Assembly (NCBI RefSeq): GCF_041154455.1
Contig: NZ_AP028664.1
Coordinates: 4,031,001-4,095,000 of the forward strand
Source: Variovorax sp. V213
GTDB taxonomy: Bacteria; Pseudomonadota; Gammaproteobacteria; Burkholderiales; Burkholderiaceae_C
Length of the DNA: 64,000 bases
Direction of reading: 5' to 3'
A program made the position numbers and the translations under genes. The stretch's first letter is position 1. Every line of letters begins with the position of its first letter. This document shows positions 1-7,542 of this stretch, piece after piece. Under the pieces are notes generated by a model, which did no database searches, was not told the origin of the DNA, and worked only from the letters and a program-made list of their open reading frames with translations.

Positions 1-146
1 TGCCGCTTGGGCACCAGCATGAAATGCACCGGGGCCCAGGGTGCGATGTCGTGAAAACCGAACAGTTCGTCGTCTTCGTAGACCTTGCGCGAGGGGATCT
101 TGCCTTCGATGATTTTGCAGAAGACGCAGTTCGGATCAGATGACAT
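1..146 (-). CDS. hinT: HIT-family nucleotide hydrolase, N-terminal part (cut by window edge)
   Basis: Only the first 48 codons are inside the window. The N-terminus reads SSDPNCVFCKIIEGKIPS followed by a KVYEDDELFGFHDIAP-type stretch, which is the classic start of the histidine-triad (HIT) purine nucleoside phosphoramidase family, including the CxFC pair. The catalytic HxHxH motif would lie beyond base 1. The ATG at 146-144 overlaps the last codons of the upstream membrane-protein gene by 11 bases, so the two are translationally coupled at the distal end of the hisF-I-E operon. HinT after hisE is a common arrangement in Burkholderiales (family knowledge). Confidence 0.9.
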   Translation of the reverse strand, partial: MSSDPNCVFCKIIEGKIPSRKVYEDDELFGFHDIAPWAPVHFMLVPKR

Positions 147-525
147 CTTTGGGTTCCATGGGGCGGTGGTCATTCATGCGGATCATGCCCTTCACGATCC
201 GATAGAGAAACCACAGCGAGATCAGGCTCCAGGCAATCCAGCCCGGCACGAAAAACAGCAGCCAGAGCCACGAGGTGACTATGTACAGCAGGCCGGCCCA
301 CAGCACCGACCGGATGCGCCAGCTGAAGTGCGTGGCCTGCCAGGTCCCGGCGGCGTCGTCGCGCTTGACGAAGTCGATCACCAGGGCGACCAGCAAAAGG
401 ACCACCGAGGCCTGTGCTCCGGGCAGGACGGCGCCGATGGCAACGATCAGGTGCAGGATGTAGCTGACCCAGCCCCAGGTCTTGAGGGAGTCGTCGGGTT
501 CCACGTTCACGATGTCGTTGGCCAT
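136..525 (-). CDS. Small DUF4870-like integral membrane protein
   Basis: 129 residues beginning MANDIVNVEPDDSLKTWGWV. There are three or four hydrophobic segments: about residues 15-33, 35-50 and a long Trp/Leu-rich block near 72-110, separated by a charged DFVKRDD turn. The overall pattern resembles the DUF4870/Tic20-like family of small membrane proteins of unknown role. The ATG at 525 was chosen over longer in-frame starts because those lie inside hisE; it begins 11 bases after the hisE stop. It overlaps hinT, so it sits as an accessory member of the his operon. No function can be assigned from sequence. Confidence 0.8.
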   Translation of the reverse strand: MANDIVNVEPDDSLKTWGWVSYILHLIVAIGAVLPGAQASVVLLLVALVIDFVKRDDAAGTWQATHFSWRIRSVLWAGLLYIVTSWLWLLFFVPGWIAWSLISLWFLYRIVKGMIRMNDHRPMEPKDVI

Positions 526-536
526 TGGACGTCCTT

Positions 537-917
537 TCAATCGTTGGATGCCTCGCGGGCCTGCGCCTTGCGCAGGGCTTTTTCCTCGATGCCGCTGGTG
601 CCCTCGCGGCGCTCGAGCTCCGCGATCACCTCGCCGGGCGAGAAGCCGTAGTGGGCGAGCGCCACCATGGTGTGGAACCACAGATCGGCCACTTCGTTCA
701 CTATTTTCGTGCGGTCGCCGCCATGGTCGGCGTCCTTGGCGGCCATCACCACCTCGGTGGCTTCCTCGCCGATTTTCTTGAGGAAGGCATCGGGACCCTT
801 TTGCAGCAGGCGTGCCACATAGCTTTTTTCGGGGTCGCCGCCGCGCGCGGGCAGGCGGCTTTCGATGACCGCGGCAAGGCGTGCAAGGGCATCCGAGGTG
901 TTCACTGTGGCCGTCAT
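537..917 (-). CDS. hisE: Phosphoribosyl-ATP diphosphatase
   Basis: 126 residues. Catalyses the second step of histidine synthesis, PRATP to PRAMP plus pyrophosphate, in the cytoplasm. The all-alpha NTP pyrophosphohydrolase signature is visible: KKIGEEATEVVMAAKD with metal-binding Glu residues, then NEVADLWFH. This is the monofunctional form; the next enzyme, HisI, is a separate gene directly upstream, and the two overlap by four bases (ATGA at 917-914), which decides the start. Length matches stand-alone HisE proteins, with a slightly extended N-terminus of about 20 residues. Confidence 0.97.
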   Translation of the reverse strand: MTATVNTSDALARLAAVIESRLPARGGDPEKSYVARLLQKGPDAFLKKIGEEATEVVMAAKDADHGGDRTKIVNEVADLWFHTMVALAHYGFSPGEVIAELERREGTSGIEEKALRKAQAREASND

Positions 918-1303
918 TTGTAGATCGACTCCGGGTCTTTCAAGACCGGCTCGACGGCGGTCCATTGGCCGTTCTCGTATTTGCTGAAAAAGCAGCTGTG
1001 GCGGCCGGTGTGGCACGCAATGCCGGGCTCGTGGCCGAGCTGGGTGACCTTGAGCAGCACGACGTCGTTGTCGCAGTCGAGGCGGATCTCGTGCACCGTC
1101 TGCACGTGGCCCGATTCCTCGCCCTTGAACCAGAGCTTGCTGCGCGAGCGGCTGAAATACACGGCGCGGCCCAGCTCGGCGGTCTTTTCGAGCGCCTCGC
1201 GGTTCATCCAGGCAAACATCAGGACGTCGTTGCTGCCCTGCTCCTGCGCGATCACGGGCACCAGGCCGTTCGCGTCCCACTTCACTTCATCGAGCCAATT
1301 CAT
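914..1303 (-). CDS. hisI: Phosphoribosyl-AMP cyclohydrolase
   Basis: 129 residues starting MNWLDEVKWD. Opens the adenine ring of PRAMP, the third histidine step; zinc- and magnesium-dependent. Diagnostic motifs are NDVLMFAWMNREAL, the RLDCDNDVVLLKV metal-binding stretch with its Cys and Asp residues, and GIACHTGRHSCFF with the paired cysteines. The ATG at 1303 lies 31 bases after the hisF stop; longer in-frame extensions would run into hisF. Its stop overlaps the hisE start by four bases, so the two successive enzymes are co-translated. Confidence 0.97.
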   Translation of the reverse strand: MNWLDEVKWDANGLVPVIAQEQGSNDVLMFAWMNREALEKTAELGRAVYFSRSRSKLWFKGEESGHVQTVHEIRLDCDNDVVLLKVTQLGHEPGIACHTGRHSCFFSKYENGQWTAVEPVLKDPESIYK

Positions 1304-1334
1304 CGCGATATTGTCGGGGATAGCCAAAGACCCC

Positions 1335-2120
1335 TCAGGAGTCGATTCGCACCGGAATTCCCCGCGCGGCCATGCGGGCTTTCGCCTCGCCGACCGTGTG
1401 TTCGCCGTAGTGGAAGATGCTGGCGGCCAGCACCGCATCGGCGCCGCCCATCTGGATGCCGTCGGCCAGGTCGTCGAGGCAGCCGACGCCGCCCGAGGCG
1501 ATCACCGGCACGTTGACGGCATCGCTTACCGCGCGGGTGAGCTCCAGGTCGAAGCCGCTCTTGGTGCCGTCGCGGTCCATGCTCGTGAGCAGGATTTCAC
1601 CGGCGCCGCGGCGCACCATCTCGGTCGCCCATTCGACGGCGTCCAGGCCGGTGTTCTTGCGGCCGCCATGGCTGTACACGTCCCACCCTGCGCCGCGCGT
1701 GGCGGCTTCTTCGGGGCTGCGACGCTTGGCGTCGATGGCCACCACGATGCATTGCGAACCGTATTTCTGCGATGCGTCGTTGATCACCTGCGGATCGGCG
1801 ATGGCCGCGGAGTTGAAGCTGGTCTTGTCGGCGCCGGCATTGAGCAGCCGGCGCACGTCGGCCACGGTGCGCACGCCCCCGCCCACCGTCAACGGAATGA
1901 AGACCTGCGACGCCACCGCCTCGATGATCGGCAGGATCAGGTCGCGTCCGTCGCTGGTGGCCGTGATGTCGAGAAAAGTGAGCTCGTCGGCGCCCTGCGC
2001 GTTGTAACGGGCCGCAATTTCGACCGGGTCGCCGGCATCTCTCAGCTCGAGAAAATTGACGCCCTTGACGACGCGGCCGCCGGTGACGTCGAGACAGGGA
2101 ATGATGCGTTTTGCGAGCAT
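1335..2120 (-). CDS. hisF: Imidazole glycerol phosphate synthase, cyclase subunit
   Basis: 261 residues from MLAKRIIPCLDVTGGRVVKG. HisF forms the (beta/alpha)8 barrel that accepts ammonia from HisH and makes IGP plus AICAR. The catalytic Asp of CLDV (about residue 11) and the Asp of the AIDAKRR strand are present, as are the phosphate-binding GGVRTVADV and ASGGVGCLDDL loops. I start at 2120 because family members begin MLAKRIIPC; an in-frame ATG at 2147 would add nine residues and abut the mutarotase stop, and cannot be excluded. Its partner HisH is encoded about 4 kb away, beyond an inserted transport gene pair. Confidence 0.96.
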   Translation of the reverse strand: MLAKRIIPCLDVTGGRVVKGVNFLELRDAGDPVEIAARYNAQGADELTFLDITATSDGRDLILPIIEAVASQVFIPLTVGGGVRTVADVRRLLNAGADKTSFNSAAIADPQVINDASQKYGSQCIVVAIDAKRRSPEEAATRGAGWDVYSHGGRKNTGLDAVEWATEMVRRGAGEILLTSMDRDGTKSGFDLELTRAVSDAVNVPVIASGGVGCLDDLADGIQMGGADAVLAASIFHYGEHTVGEAKARMAARGIPVRIDS

Positions 2121-2147
2121 GGTCGTCGGTCGTAAGGAAAAGTTCAT

Positions 2148-2984
2148 TCAGAGAACGCGCAGCTGCTGCCAGCCCTGCCATTGCGCCCCGGGCAGGAGCA
2201 GCACCTGCTCGTCGATGCGCGCGGCCTCGACGCACAGCATGTGCCGATACCCATCTTCGGGCATGTCGGCGAGTTTCGCACCGAGCACCGCGCCGGGGTT
2301 CCACACCACGGTTTCGCTGCAGCTCGCACTTTGCGCGATCTCGAGCGTGCCGCTCGGCTGCACCAGGCGCATCGGCTTGGCGGGAGCGGCATAGACGCTG
2401 TCGAACTCGGCATCGAAGCGCAGCGCCGGCGCCGTCTCCACGTGGCGGTCGTCGCGCAGAGAATCCCAGCGGTTGGCCCCCTGGAGGCCTTCCAGCCGCA
2501 CCTGGGCAATATCGTCGACGCGCAGATAGGTGTGCAGCGCCGCGGCAAAGCTGAAGGGCGCATGGTCGATATTGAGCAGCGCCAGCGTGGTGCGCAGCCG
2601 CCCCGGGCCCATGCCGATCTGAAGGCGCGCCTCGAAAGAGTGCGGCCAGAGCTTGCGGGTGGCCGGGTTGTCGCGCAGCCGCAAGACCAGTTCGCCCGAA
2701 GCGGCGTCGACGCCCCGGTTTTCCCAAGGCAGATTGCGCATGAATCCATGCTTGGGCAGCATGCCGCGCTGGTTGAACTGGGGGCAGCAAATCGGCACGC
2801 CGCCGCGGATTGCGGCCTGCCCGTCGAACACCGCGCGCGGGCTCAGATAGAGGCGTTCCACCCTGTCGGCCGTGGTCCATGAAAGCAGCTGCGCCCCGTG
2901 CAGCGACACGATGAACGCACTGCCGTCGGCCCCGGTGGCACGAAGCGCGGGCTGCCCGCAAAACTCGATCGAGCTGATATCCAT
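2148..2984 (-). CDS. D-hexose-6-phosphate mutarotase / aldose 1-epimerase-like protein
   Basis: 278 residues from MDISSIEFCGQPAL. It resembles the YeaD group of galactose-mutarotase-fold proteins: SLHGAQLLSW, GGVPICCPQFNQ, LPKHGFMRNLPWE (with the conserved catalytic-type His) and WNPGA. The family interconverts anomers of hexose 6-phosphates (family knowledge; substrate not shown here). A GTG at 3035 would add 17 residues and is an alternative start; neither site has a strong ribosome-binding site. The stop directly abuts the alternative hisF start, so it probably leads the hisF-I-E transcription unit although it has no role in histidine synthesis. Confidence 0.88.
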   Translation of the reverse strand: MDISSIEFCGQPALRATGADGSAFIVSLHGAQLLSWTTADRVERLYLSPRAVFDGQAAIRGGVPICCPQFNQRGMLPKHGFMRNLPWENRGVDAASGELVLRLRDNPATRKLWPHSFEARLQIGMGPGRLRTTLALLNIDHAPFSFAAALHTYLRVDDIAQVRLEGLQGANRWDSLRDDRHVETAPALRFDAEFDSVYAAPAKPMRLVQPSGTLEIAQSASCSETVVWNPGAVLGAKLADMPEDGYRHMLCVEAARIDEQVLLLPGAQWQGWQQLRVL

Positions 2985-3173
2985 CGGAGAATTGTAGGCA
3001 GCGAAATCCCGTGGCACGGAATTGGCATTGGACACTTAAGGTTTCATCGCCGATGCGCCCGGGCCGGTTGCACGCAAGGGACCTTCTTGGATACCCTTCG
3101 CCTGCCGCACAAGAAGAGGCTGCCGGCCGATGCGCCCGCGCCCCGGAACCACACATACGTCAAAGGGACAAAC

Positions 3174-4481
3174 ATGAGAAAGAAACTGCCCGCCGCGGCC
3201 TGGATCCTGATTGCCATGGTGCTCGGCATTCTTGTCGGCTACATGATCTTCACGAGCTTTCCCGACAAGAAGGCCGCGGCGCAGATCGCGGGCTACGTGT
3301 CGATCATTTCGGACGTGTTCCTGCGTCTCATCAAGATGCTGATCGGCCCGCTGGTGTTCTCCACCCTGGTGGTGGGCATCGCGCACATGGGCGATGCCAA
3401 ATCGGTGGGCCGCGTGTTCGGCAAGTCGCTCGGCTGGTTCTTTACCGCTTCGCTGATTTCGCTGGTCATCGGCCTCGTGATGGCCAACCTCCTGAAGCCC
3501 GGCGAGAACCTCGGGCTTCCGCTGCCGGACATCGGCTCTTCGGCCAACCTGGCCACCGCGAAGTTCACGCTCAAGGACTTCGTGAGCCACATGGTGCCCA
3601 AGTCTTTTGCCGAGGCCATGGCCAACAACGAGATCCTGCAGATCGTGGTGTTCTCGATGTTCTTCGGCGTGGCGCTCGCCTCGCTCGGCGACAAGGCCAA
3701 GACGCTGGTGGCCGCCATCGACGAGCTCTCGCACGCCATGCTCAAGATCACCGGCTACGTGATGAAGCTGGCGCCGCTTGCGGTGATGGCCGCCATGGCT
3801 GCCACGGTCGCAGTGAACGGCCTGGGCATCCTGCTCAAGTTCGCCGTTTTCATGGGCGACTTCTACCTGGGCCTCTTCGTGCTGTGGGGCGTACTGATCT
3901 TCGCGGGCTTTTCGTTTTTGGGACCGCGGGTGTTCAAGCTGCTGGTGCTCATCAAGGAAGCCTTCCTGCTTTCGTTTGCCACCGCCAGCTCCGAAGCGGC
4001 GTACCCGAAGATCCTGCAGGCGCTCGACCGCTTCGGCGTGAAGCGCAAGATCTCGAGCTTCGTGATGCCGATGGGCTACTCGTTCAACCTCGACGGCTCG
4101 ATGATGTACTGCACCTTTGCCGTGCTGTTCATCGCGCAGGCCTACAACATCCACATGCCGCTCAGCACGCAGATCACGATGCTGCTGATCCTGATGCTCA
4201 CCTCCAAGGGCATGGCCGGCGTGCCGAGGGCGTCGCTGGTGGTGATTGCCGCCACGCTCAACCACTTCGACATTCCCGAGGCCGGCCTGCTGCTGATCCT
4301 GGGCGTCGACACCTTCCTGGACATGGGCCGCTCGGCCACCAATGCGGTGGGCAACTCCATCGCCACGGCCGTGGTTGCCAAGTGGGAGGGTGAGCTGCTC
4401 TCCGAAGGCGACGCGGCGGTCAATGCCAAGGCGCTGGACGCCGAGGCCGCGGCCACCCTCGCCCATCCGGCGCACGCGTGA
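3174..4481 (+). CDS. Dicarboxylate/amino acid:cation symporter (DAACS family)
   Basis: 435 residues, inner-membrane secondary transporter for glutamate, aspartate or C4-dicarboxylates driven by proton or sodium. Signatures: the serine-rich FATASSEAAYPKIL reentrant loop, the GYSFNLDGSMMYCTFA motif, the TSKGMAGVPRAS hairpin and the GVDTFLDMGRSATNAVGNS substrate/cation site. About eight hydrophobic segments plus two hairpins, typical of GltP/DctA. The ATG at 3174 is preceded by AAAGGGACAAAC, a good ribosome-binding site. It overlaps the next gene, a periplasmic glutamate/aspartate-type binding protein, which supports an acidic amino-acid substrate; the pairing of a secondary symporter with an ABC-type binding protein is inferred context. 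Confidence 0.93.
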   Translation: MRKKLPAAAWILIAMVLGILVGYMIFTSFPDKKAAAQIAGYVSIISDVFLRLIKMLIGPLVFSTLVVGIAHMGDAKSVGRVFGKSLGWFFTASLISLVIGLVMANLLKPGENLGLPLPDIGSSANLATAKFTLKDFVSHMVPKSFAEAMANNEILQIVVFSMFFGVALASLGDKAKTLVAAIDELSHAMLKITGYVMKLAPLAVMAAMAATVAVNGLGILLKFAVFMGDFYLGLFVLWGVLIFAGFSFLGPRVFKLLVLIKEAFLLSFATASSEAAYPKILQALDRFGVKRKISSFVMPMGYSFNLDGSMMYCTFAVLFIAQAYNIHMPLSTQITMLLILMLTSKGMAGVPRASLVVIAATLNHFDIPEAGLLLILGVDTFLDMGRSATNAVGNSIATAVVAKWEGELLSEGDAAVNAKALDAEAAATLAHPAHA

Positions 4482-4489
4482 GGCCCTGC

Positions 4490-5413
4490 ATGACGCCCAA
4501 GGCCACGCTGTCGGTTTTCCTGGCCGGCCTGCTGGCAGCCGCCGCGCTTGTTTCCGCCGTGCCTGCGCGGGCACAGCCGCAGGCCCCCGAGACATTGACC
4601 GGCACCCTCGCCAAGGTACGGGAAACCGGCGCCATCACCATCGGCTACCGCGAATCGTCGGTGCCGTTTTCCTTTCTCAACGCGCGCAAGGAACCCATCG
4701 GCTATTCGATCGAACTCTGCCGCGCGCTGGTCACGGCCATCGAAGACGCGGTGAACAAGAGCCTCGCGATCAAGTGGTCGCCCGTGACTTCCGATTCGCG
4801 CATCGATGCGGTCGAGAGCGGCGCGGTCGATCTCGAATGCGGCTCGACCACCAACAATCTCGAGCGGCAGAAGCGCGTGAGTTTTTCGCCCACGATCTTC
4901 GTCTCGGGCACCAAGGTGCTGGTGAAAAAAGGGTCGCCGATCAAGTCATTTCGCGACCTGGCCGGCAAGCGGGTGGCGGTGACCGCCGGCACGACCAACG
5001 AGAAGACGCTGCGCGAGCTTTCGCAGAAGTTCAAGCTCGGCATCAACCTGCTGGTGTCGCGCGACCACGCCGATTCCTTCGGGCTCGTGAAGAGCGGCCA
5101 GGCCGACGCCTTCGCCACCGACGACGTGCTGCTCTACGGCCTGATCGCGCGGGACGCCGCCAAGGCCGAGTACGAAGTGGTCGGCGACTATCTCTCCTAC
5201 GACCCCTACGGGATCATGTACCGCAAGGGGGATGCACAGCTTCGCAAGGTGATCAACGACACCTTCCAGGTGCTGGCCGAGGACGGCGAGATCGAGCGCC
5301 AGTACAAGCGCTGGTTCCTGCGCAAGCTGCCCACGGGAGAGAGCATCAACCTGCCGATGAGCGCGCAGCTGGAAGCGATCATCCAGACGATGGCGGTGAA
5401 GGCGGCCGAATAG
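4490..5413 (+). CDS. Periplasmic glutamate/aspartate-type amino-acid binding protein
   Basis: 307 residues with a signal peptide (LSVFLAGLLAAAALVSAVPARAQ) ending near residue 26. It belongs to SBP family 3 and looks most like GltI: ITIGYRESSVPFSF, DLECGSTTNNLERQKRVSFS, FVSGTKVLVKKGS and VTAGTTNEKTL all match the acidic-amino-acid binding group. No ABC permease or ATPase is adjacent; the only neighbour is the symporter upstream. The ATG at 4490 is used; a GTG at 4478 overlaps the symporter stop in ATG-like fashion and could start translation four codons earlier. Substrate is inferred from family resemblance. Confidence 0.9.
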   Translation: MTPKATLSVFLAGLLAAAALVSAVPARAQPQAPETLTGTLAKVRETGAITIGYRESSVPFSFLNARKEPIGYSIELCRALVTAIEDAVNKSLAIKWSPVTSDSRIDAVESGAVDLECGSTTNNLERQKRVSFSPTIFVSGTKVLVKKGSPIKSFRDLAGKRVAVTAGTTNEKTLRELSQKFKLGINLLVSRDHADSFGLVKSGQADAFATDDVLLYGLIARDAAKAEYEVVGDYLSYDPYGIMYRKGDAQLRKVINDTFQVLAEDGEIERQYKRWFLRKLPTGESINLPMSAQLEAIIQTMAVKAAE

Positions 5414-5435
5414 GCCTTTTCCCCCGAGGAAAGCC

Positions 5436-6179
5436 TCAGACGCCGGCGAGTTCGTCCGCGCGGGCCTGCGCGGCGGCGAAATCGAGGTCGCCCGAATAGA
5501 TGGCGCGGCCGCAGATCACGCCTTCGACGCCTTCGGGCTCGACGGCGCAAAGCTGGTCGATATCGGCCATGTTCGACAGGCCGCCCGAGGCGATGACCGG
5601 AATGGTCAGCGCCTGCGCGAGCTTGACGGTGGCATCGATGTTGATGCCCGACAGCATGCCGTCGCGGCCGATGTCGGTGTAGATGATCGATTCGACGCCG
5701 TAGTCCTCGAACTTCTTGCCCAGGTCGGCCACTTCGTGGCCCGTGAGCTTGCTCCAGCCATCGGTGGCCACCTTGCCGTCCCTGGCGTCGAGGCCCACGA
5801 TGATGTGGCCGCCGAAGGCGACGCAGGCGTCCTTCAGGAAGCCGGGGTTCTTGACCGCGGCGGTGCCGATGATCACGTAGCGCAGGCCGTCGTCGATGTA
5901 GCGCTCGATGGTGTCGAGGTCGCGGATGCCGCCGCCCAGCTGCACGGGAATGTCGTCCCCGACCTCGCGCAGGATCGCCTTGATGGCCGCGTGGTTTTGC
6001 GGCTTGCCGGCGAATGCGCCATTCAGATCGACCAGATGCAGCCGCCGCGCGCCCGCCTCGACCCACTTGCGGGCCATGGCGGCGGGGTCTTCGCTGAAGA
6101 TGGTGGACTGGTCCATGTCGCCCTGTTTGAGGCGAACGCAGTGGCCGTCTTTGAGATCAATGGCGGGAATGAGGAGCAT
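5436..6179 (-). CDS. hisA: ProFAR isomerase (phosphoribosylformimino-AICAR-P isomerase)
   Basis: 247 residues. Fourth step of histidine synthesis, an Amadori rearrangement converting ProFAR to PRFAR. The half-barrel repeats are plain: AIDLKDGHCVRLKQGD with the catalytic Asp near residue 8, LGGGIRDLDTIERY, the second catalytic Asp in TDIGRDGMLSG, and IPVIASGGLSNMADI. Length is typical. It is separated from hisH upstream by 63 bases and is the last his gene before the divergent insertion of the transporter pair, whose tail lies 22 bases away and converges on it. Confidence 0.97.
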   Translation of the reverse strand: MLLIPAIDLKDGHCVRLKQGDMDQSTIFSEDPAAMARKWVEAGARRLHLVDLNGAFAGKPQNHAAIKAILREVGDDIPVQLGGGIRDLDTIERYIDDGLRYVIIGTAAVKNPGFLKDACVAFGGHIIVGLDARDGKVATDGWSKLTGHEVADLGKKFEDYGVESIIYTDIGRDGMLSGINIDATVKLAQALTIPVIASGGLSNMADIDQLCAVEPEGVEGVICGRAIYSGDLDFAAAQARADELAGV

Positions 6180-6242
6180 GGAAGTGACGCGAGAGTGCGG
6201 GAACCGGGCTGAGGAGGGTTCGGCCCGGGCGAAAAAATAAGG

Positions 6243-6899
6243 TCAGGGATTCCAGTGGAGGAAATTTCGGTAGAGCTGCAACCCATGGTCCGCACTCTTC
6301 TCCGGGTGGAACTGGGTGGCAAAAATGTTATCGCGTGCGATGGCTGCGGTAAAGCTCGCGCCGTAATCTGCTTCGCCCACGCTGTGCCGGGCGTCGGCCG
6401 GCCGCGCATAGAAGCTGTGAACGAAATAGAAATAGCTCATGTCCGGCACGCCCGCCCACACGGCATGCGGCTGGGCCTGGCGCACCTGGTTCCAACCCAT
6501 CTGGGGCACCTTGAAGCGGCTGCCATCGGGCTGCAGCCGGCCGGCCAGTTCGAACTTGACGACTTCACCCGGGATGAGGCCCAGGCCGTCGGTCGGCCCT
6601 TCGTCGCTGCGCGACAGCAGCATCTGCATGCCCACGCACACGCCGAAGAGCGGCTTGTTCGCCGCGGCTTCGAGCACCGATTCCTGCAAGCCGGAGTCGC
6701 GCAGTTCGCGCATGCAGTCGGGCATGGCGCCCTGCCCCGGCAGCACCACGCGCGTGGCCTTGCGGACCACCTCGGGGTCGGAGGTGACGAAGACCTGCAC
6801 GCCCACCTGGTCGGCCGCGTGCTGCACGGCCTGCGAGACGGAGCGGAGATTGCCCATGCCGTAGTCGACGACCGCGACGGTATTTGCTACAGATTTCAT
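6243..6899 (-). CDS. hisH: Imidazole glycerol phosphate synthase, glutaminase subunit
   Basis: 218 residues. Class I glutamine amidotransferase that feeds ammonia to HisF. The nucleophile Cys is in PLFGVCVGMQMLL, the His-Glu pair in FATQFHPEKS. The usual start of the family is a few residues before VAVVDYGMGN; here the protein begins MKSVANT, and those first codons, including the ATG, lie inside a short dispersed palindromic repeat (6883-6904). No purine-rich ribosome-binding site precedes it. It starts 19 bases after hisB, so translation may depend on coupling. Confidence 0.95.
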   Translation of the reverse strand: MKSVANTVAVVDYGMGNLRSVSQAVQHAADQVGVQVFVTSDPEVVRKATRVVLPGQGAMPDCMRELRDSGLQESVLEAAANKPLFGVCVGMQMLLSRSDEGPTDGLGLIPGEVVKFELAGRLQPDGSRFKVPQMGWNQVRQAQPHAVWAGVPDMSYFYFVHSFYARPADARHSVGEADYGASFTAAIARDNIFATQFHPEKSADHGLQLYRNFLHWNP

Positions 6900-6904
6900 A
6901 GCTG
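6883..6904 (-). repeat. Short dispersed palindromic repeat (copy 1) covering the hisH start codon
   Basis: On the minus strand it reads AGCTATGAAATCTGTAGCAA. Two near copies occur at 17059-17080 and 48973-48993, sharing the pattern CTATnAAA, a few variable bases, then TAGCAA. GCTA at one side and TAGC at the other make it weakly palindromic. This copy supplies the ATG and the first five codons of hisH. Confidence 0.7.
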
Positions 6905-6918
6905 TTCGCTGGAGGAAT

Positions 6919-7542
6919 TCAGAGCGAACCCTTGGTCGAGGGAATGACGCCGACGGAGCGTGGGTCGAGTTCGAGCGCGCCGCGCAGCGCGCGCGCAAAA
7001 GCCTTGAACACCGTTTCGCACTGGTGGTGCGCATTGACGCCCTTGAGGTTGTCGATGTGCAGCGTGACGAACGCGTGGTTGGCGAAGCCCTGGAAGAATT
7101 CGTAGGTGAGCTGGCTGTCGAAGGTGCCGATCATGCCGCTCGTGAACGGCACGTGCATCTCCAGGCCCGGTCGGCCCGAGAAATCGATGACGACGCGGCT
7201 CAGCGCCTCGTCGAGCGGCACGTAGGCATGCCCATAGCGGCGGATGCCCTTCTTGTCGCCCACAGCCTTGGCAACCGCCTGGCCGAGCGTGATGCCCACG
7301 TCTTCCACGGTGTGGTGGCCGTCGATGTGCAGGTCACCCTTGCAATCGATCTCCAGATCGATCAGCCCGTGGCGGGCGATCTGGTCGAGCATGTGGTCGA
7401 AAAAGCCGATGCCGGTGGAGAGCTTGGCCTTGCCCGTGCCGTCGAGGTTGACGCTGACGGTGATCTTCGTTTCGGCGGTGTTGCGAGTGACCGATGCGGT
7501 GCGCGCGGTGGTGCCCGTGTCGGCTGTTTGGGGGGTGGTCAT
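6919..7542 (-). CDS. hisB: Imidazoleglycerol-phosphate dehydratase
   Basis: 207 residues, monofunctional IGPD (no phosphatase domain). Manganese-dependent dehydration of IGP to imidazole acetol phosphate. The metal-binding His/Glu motifs are all present: FFDHMLDQIARHG, DGHHTVEDVGI, RYGHAYVPLDEA, FANHAFVTLH and NAHHQCETVFKA. The ATG at 7542 overlaps the hisC stop by four bases and gives an N-terminal Thr-rich lead of about 20 residues. The separate histidinol-phosphate phosphatase is not in this window. Confidence 0.97.
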   Translation of the reverse strand: MTTPQTADTGTTARTASVTRNTAETKITVSVNLDGTGKAKLSTGIGFFDHMLDQIARHGLIDLEIDCKGDLHIDGHHTVEDVGITLGQAVAKAVGDKKGIRRYGHAYVPLDEALSRVVIDFSGRPGLEMHVPFTSGMIGTFDSQLTYEFFQGFANHAFVTLHIDNLKGVNAHHQCETVFKAFARALRGALELDPRSVGVIPSTKGSL

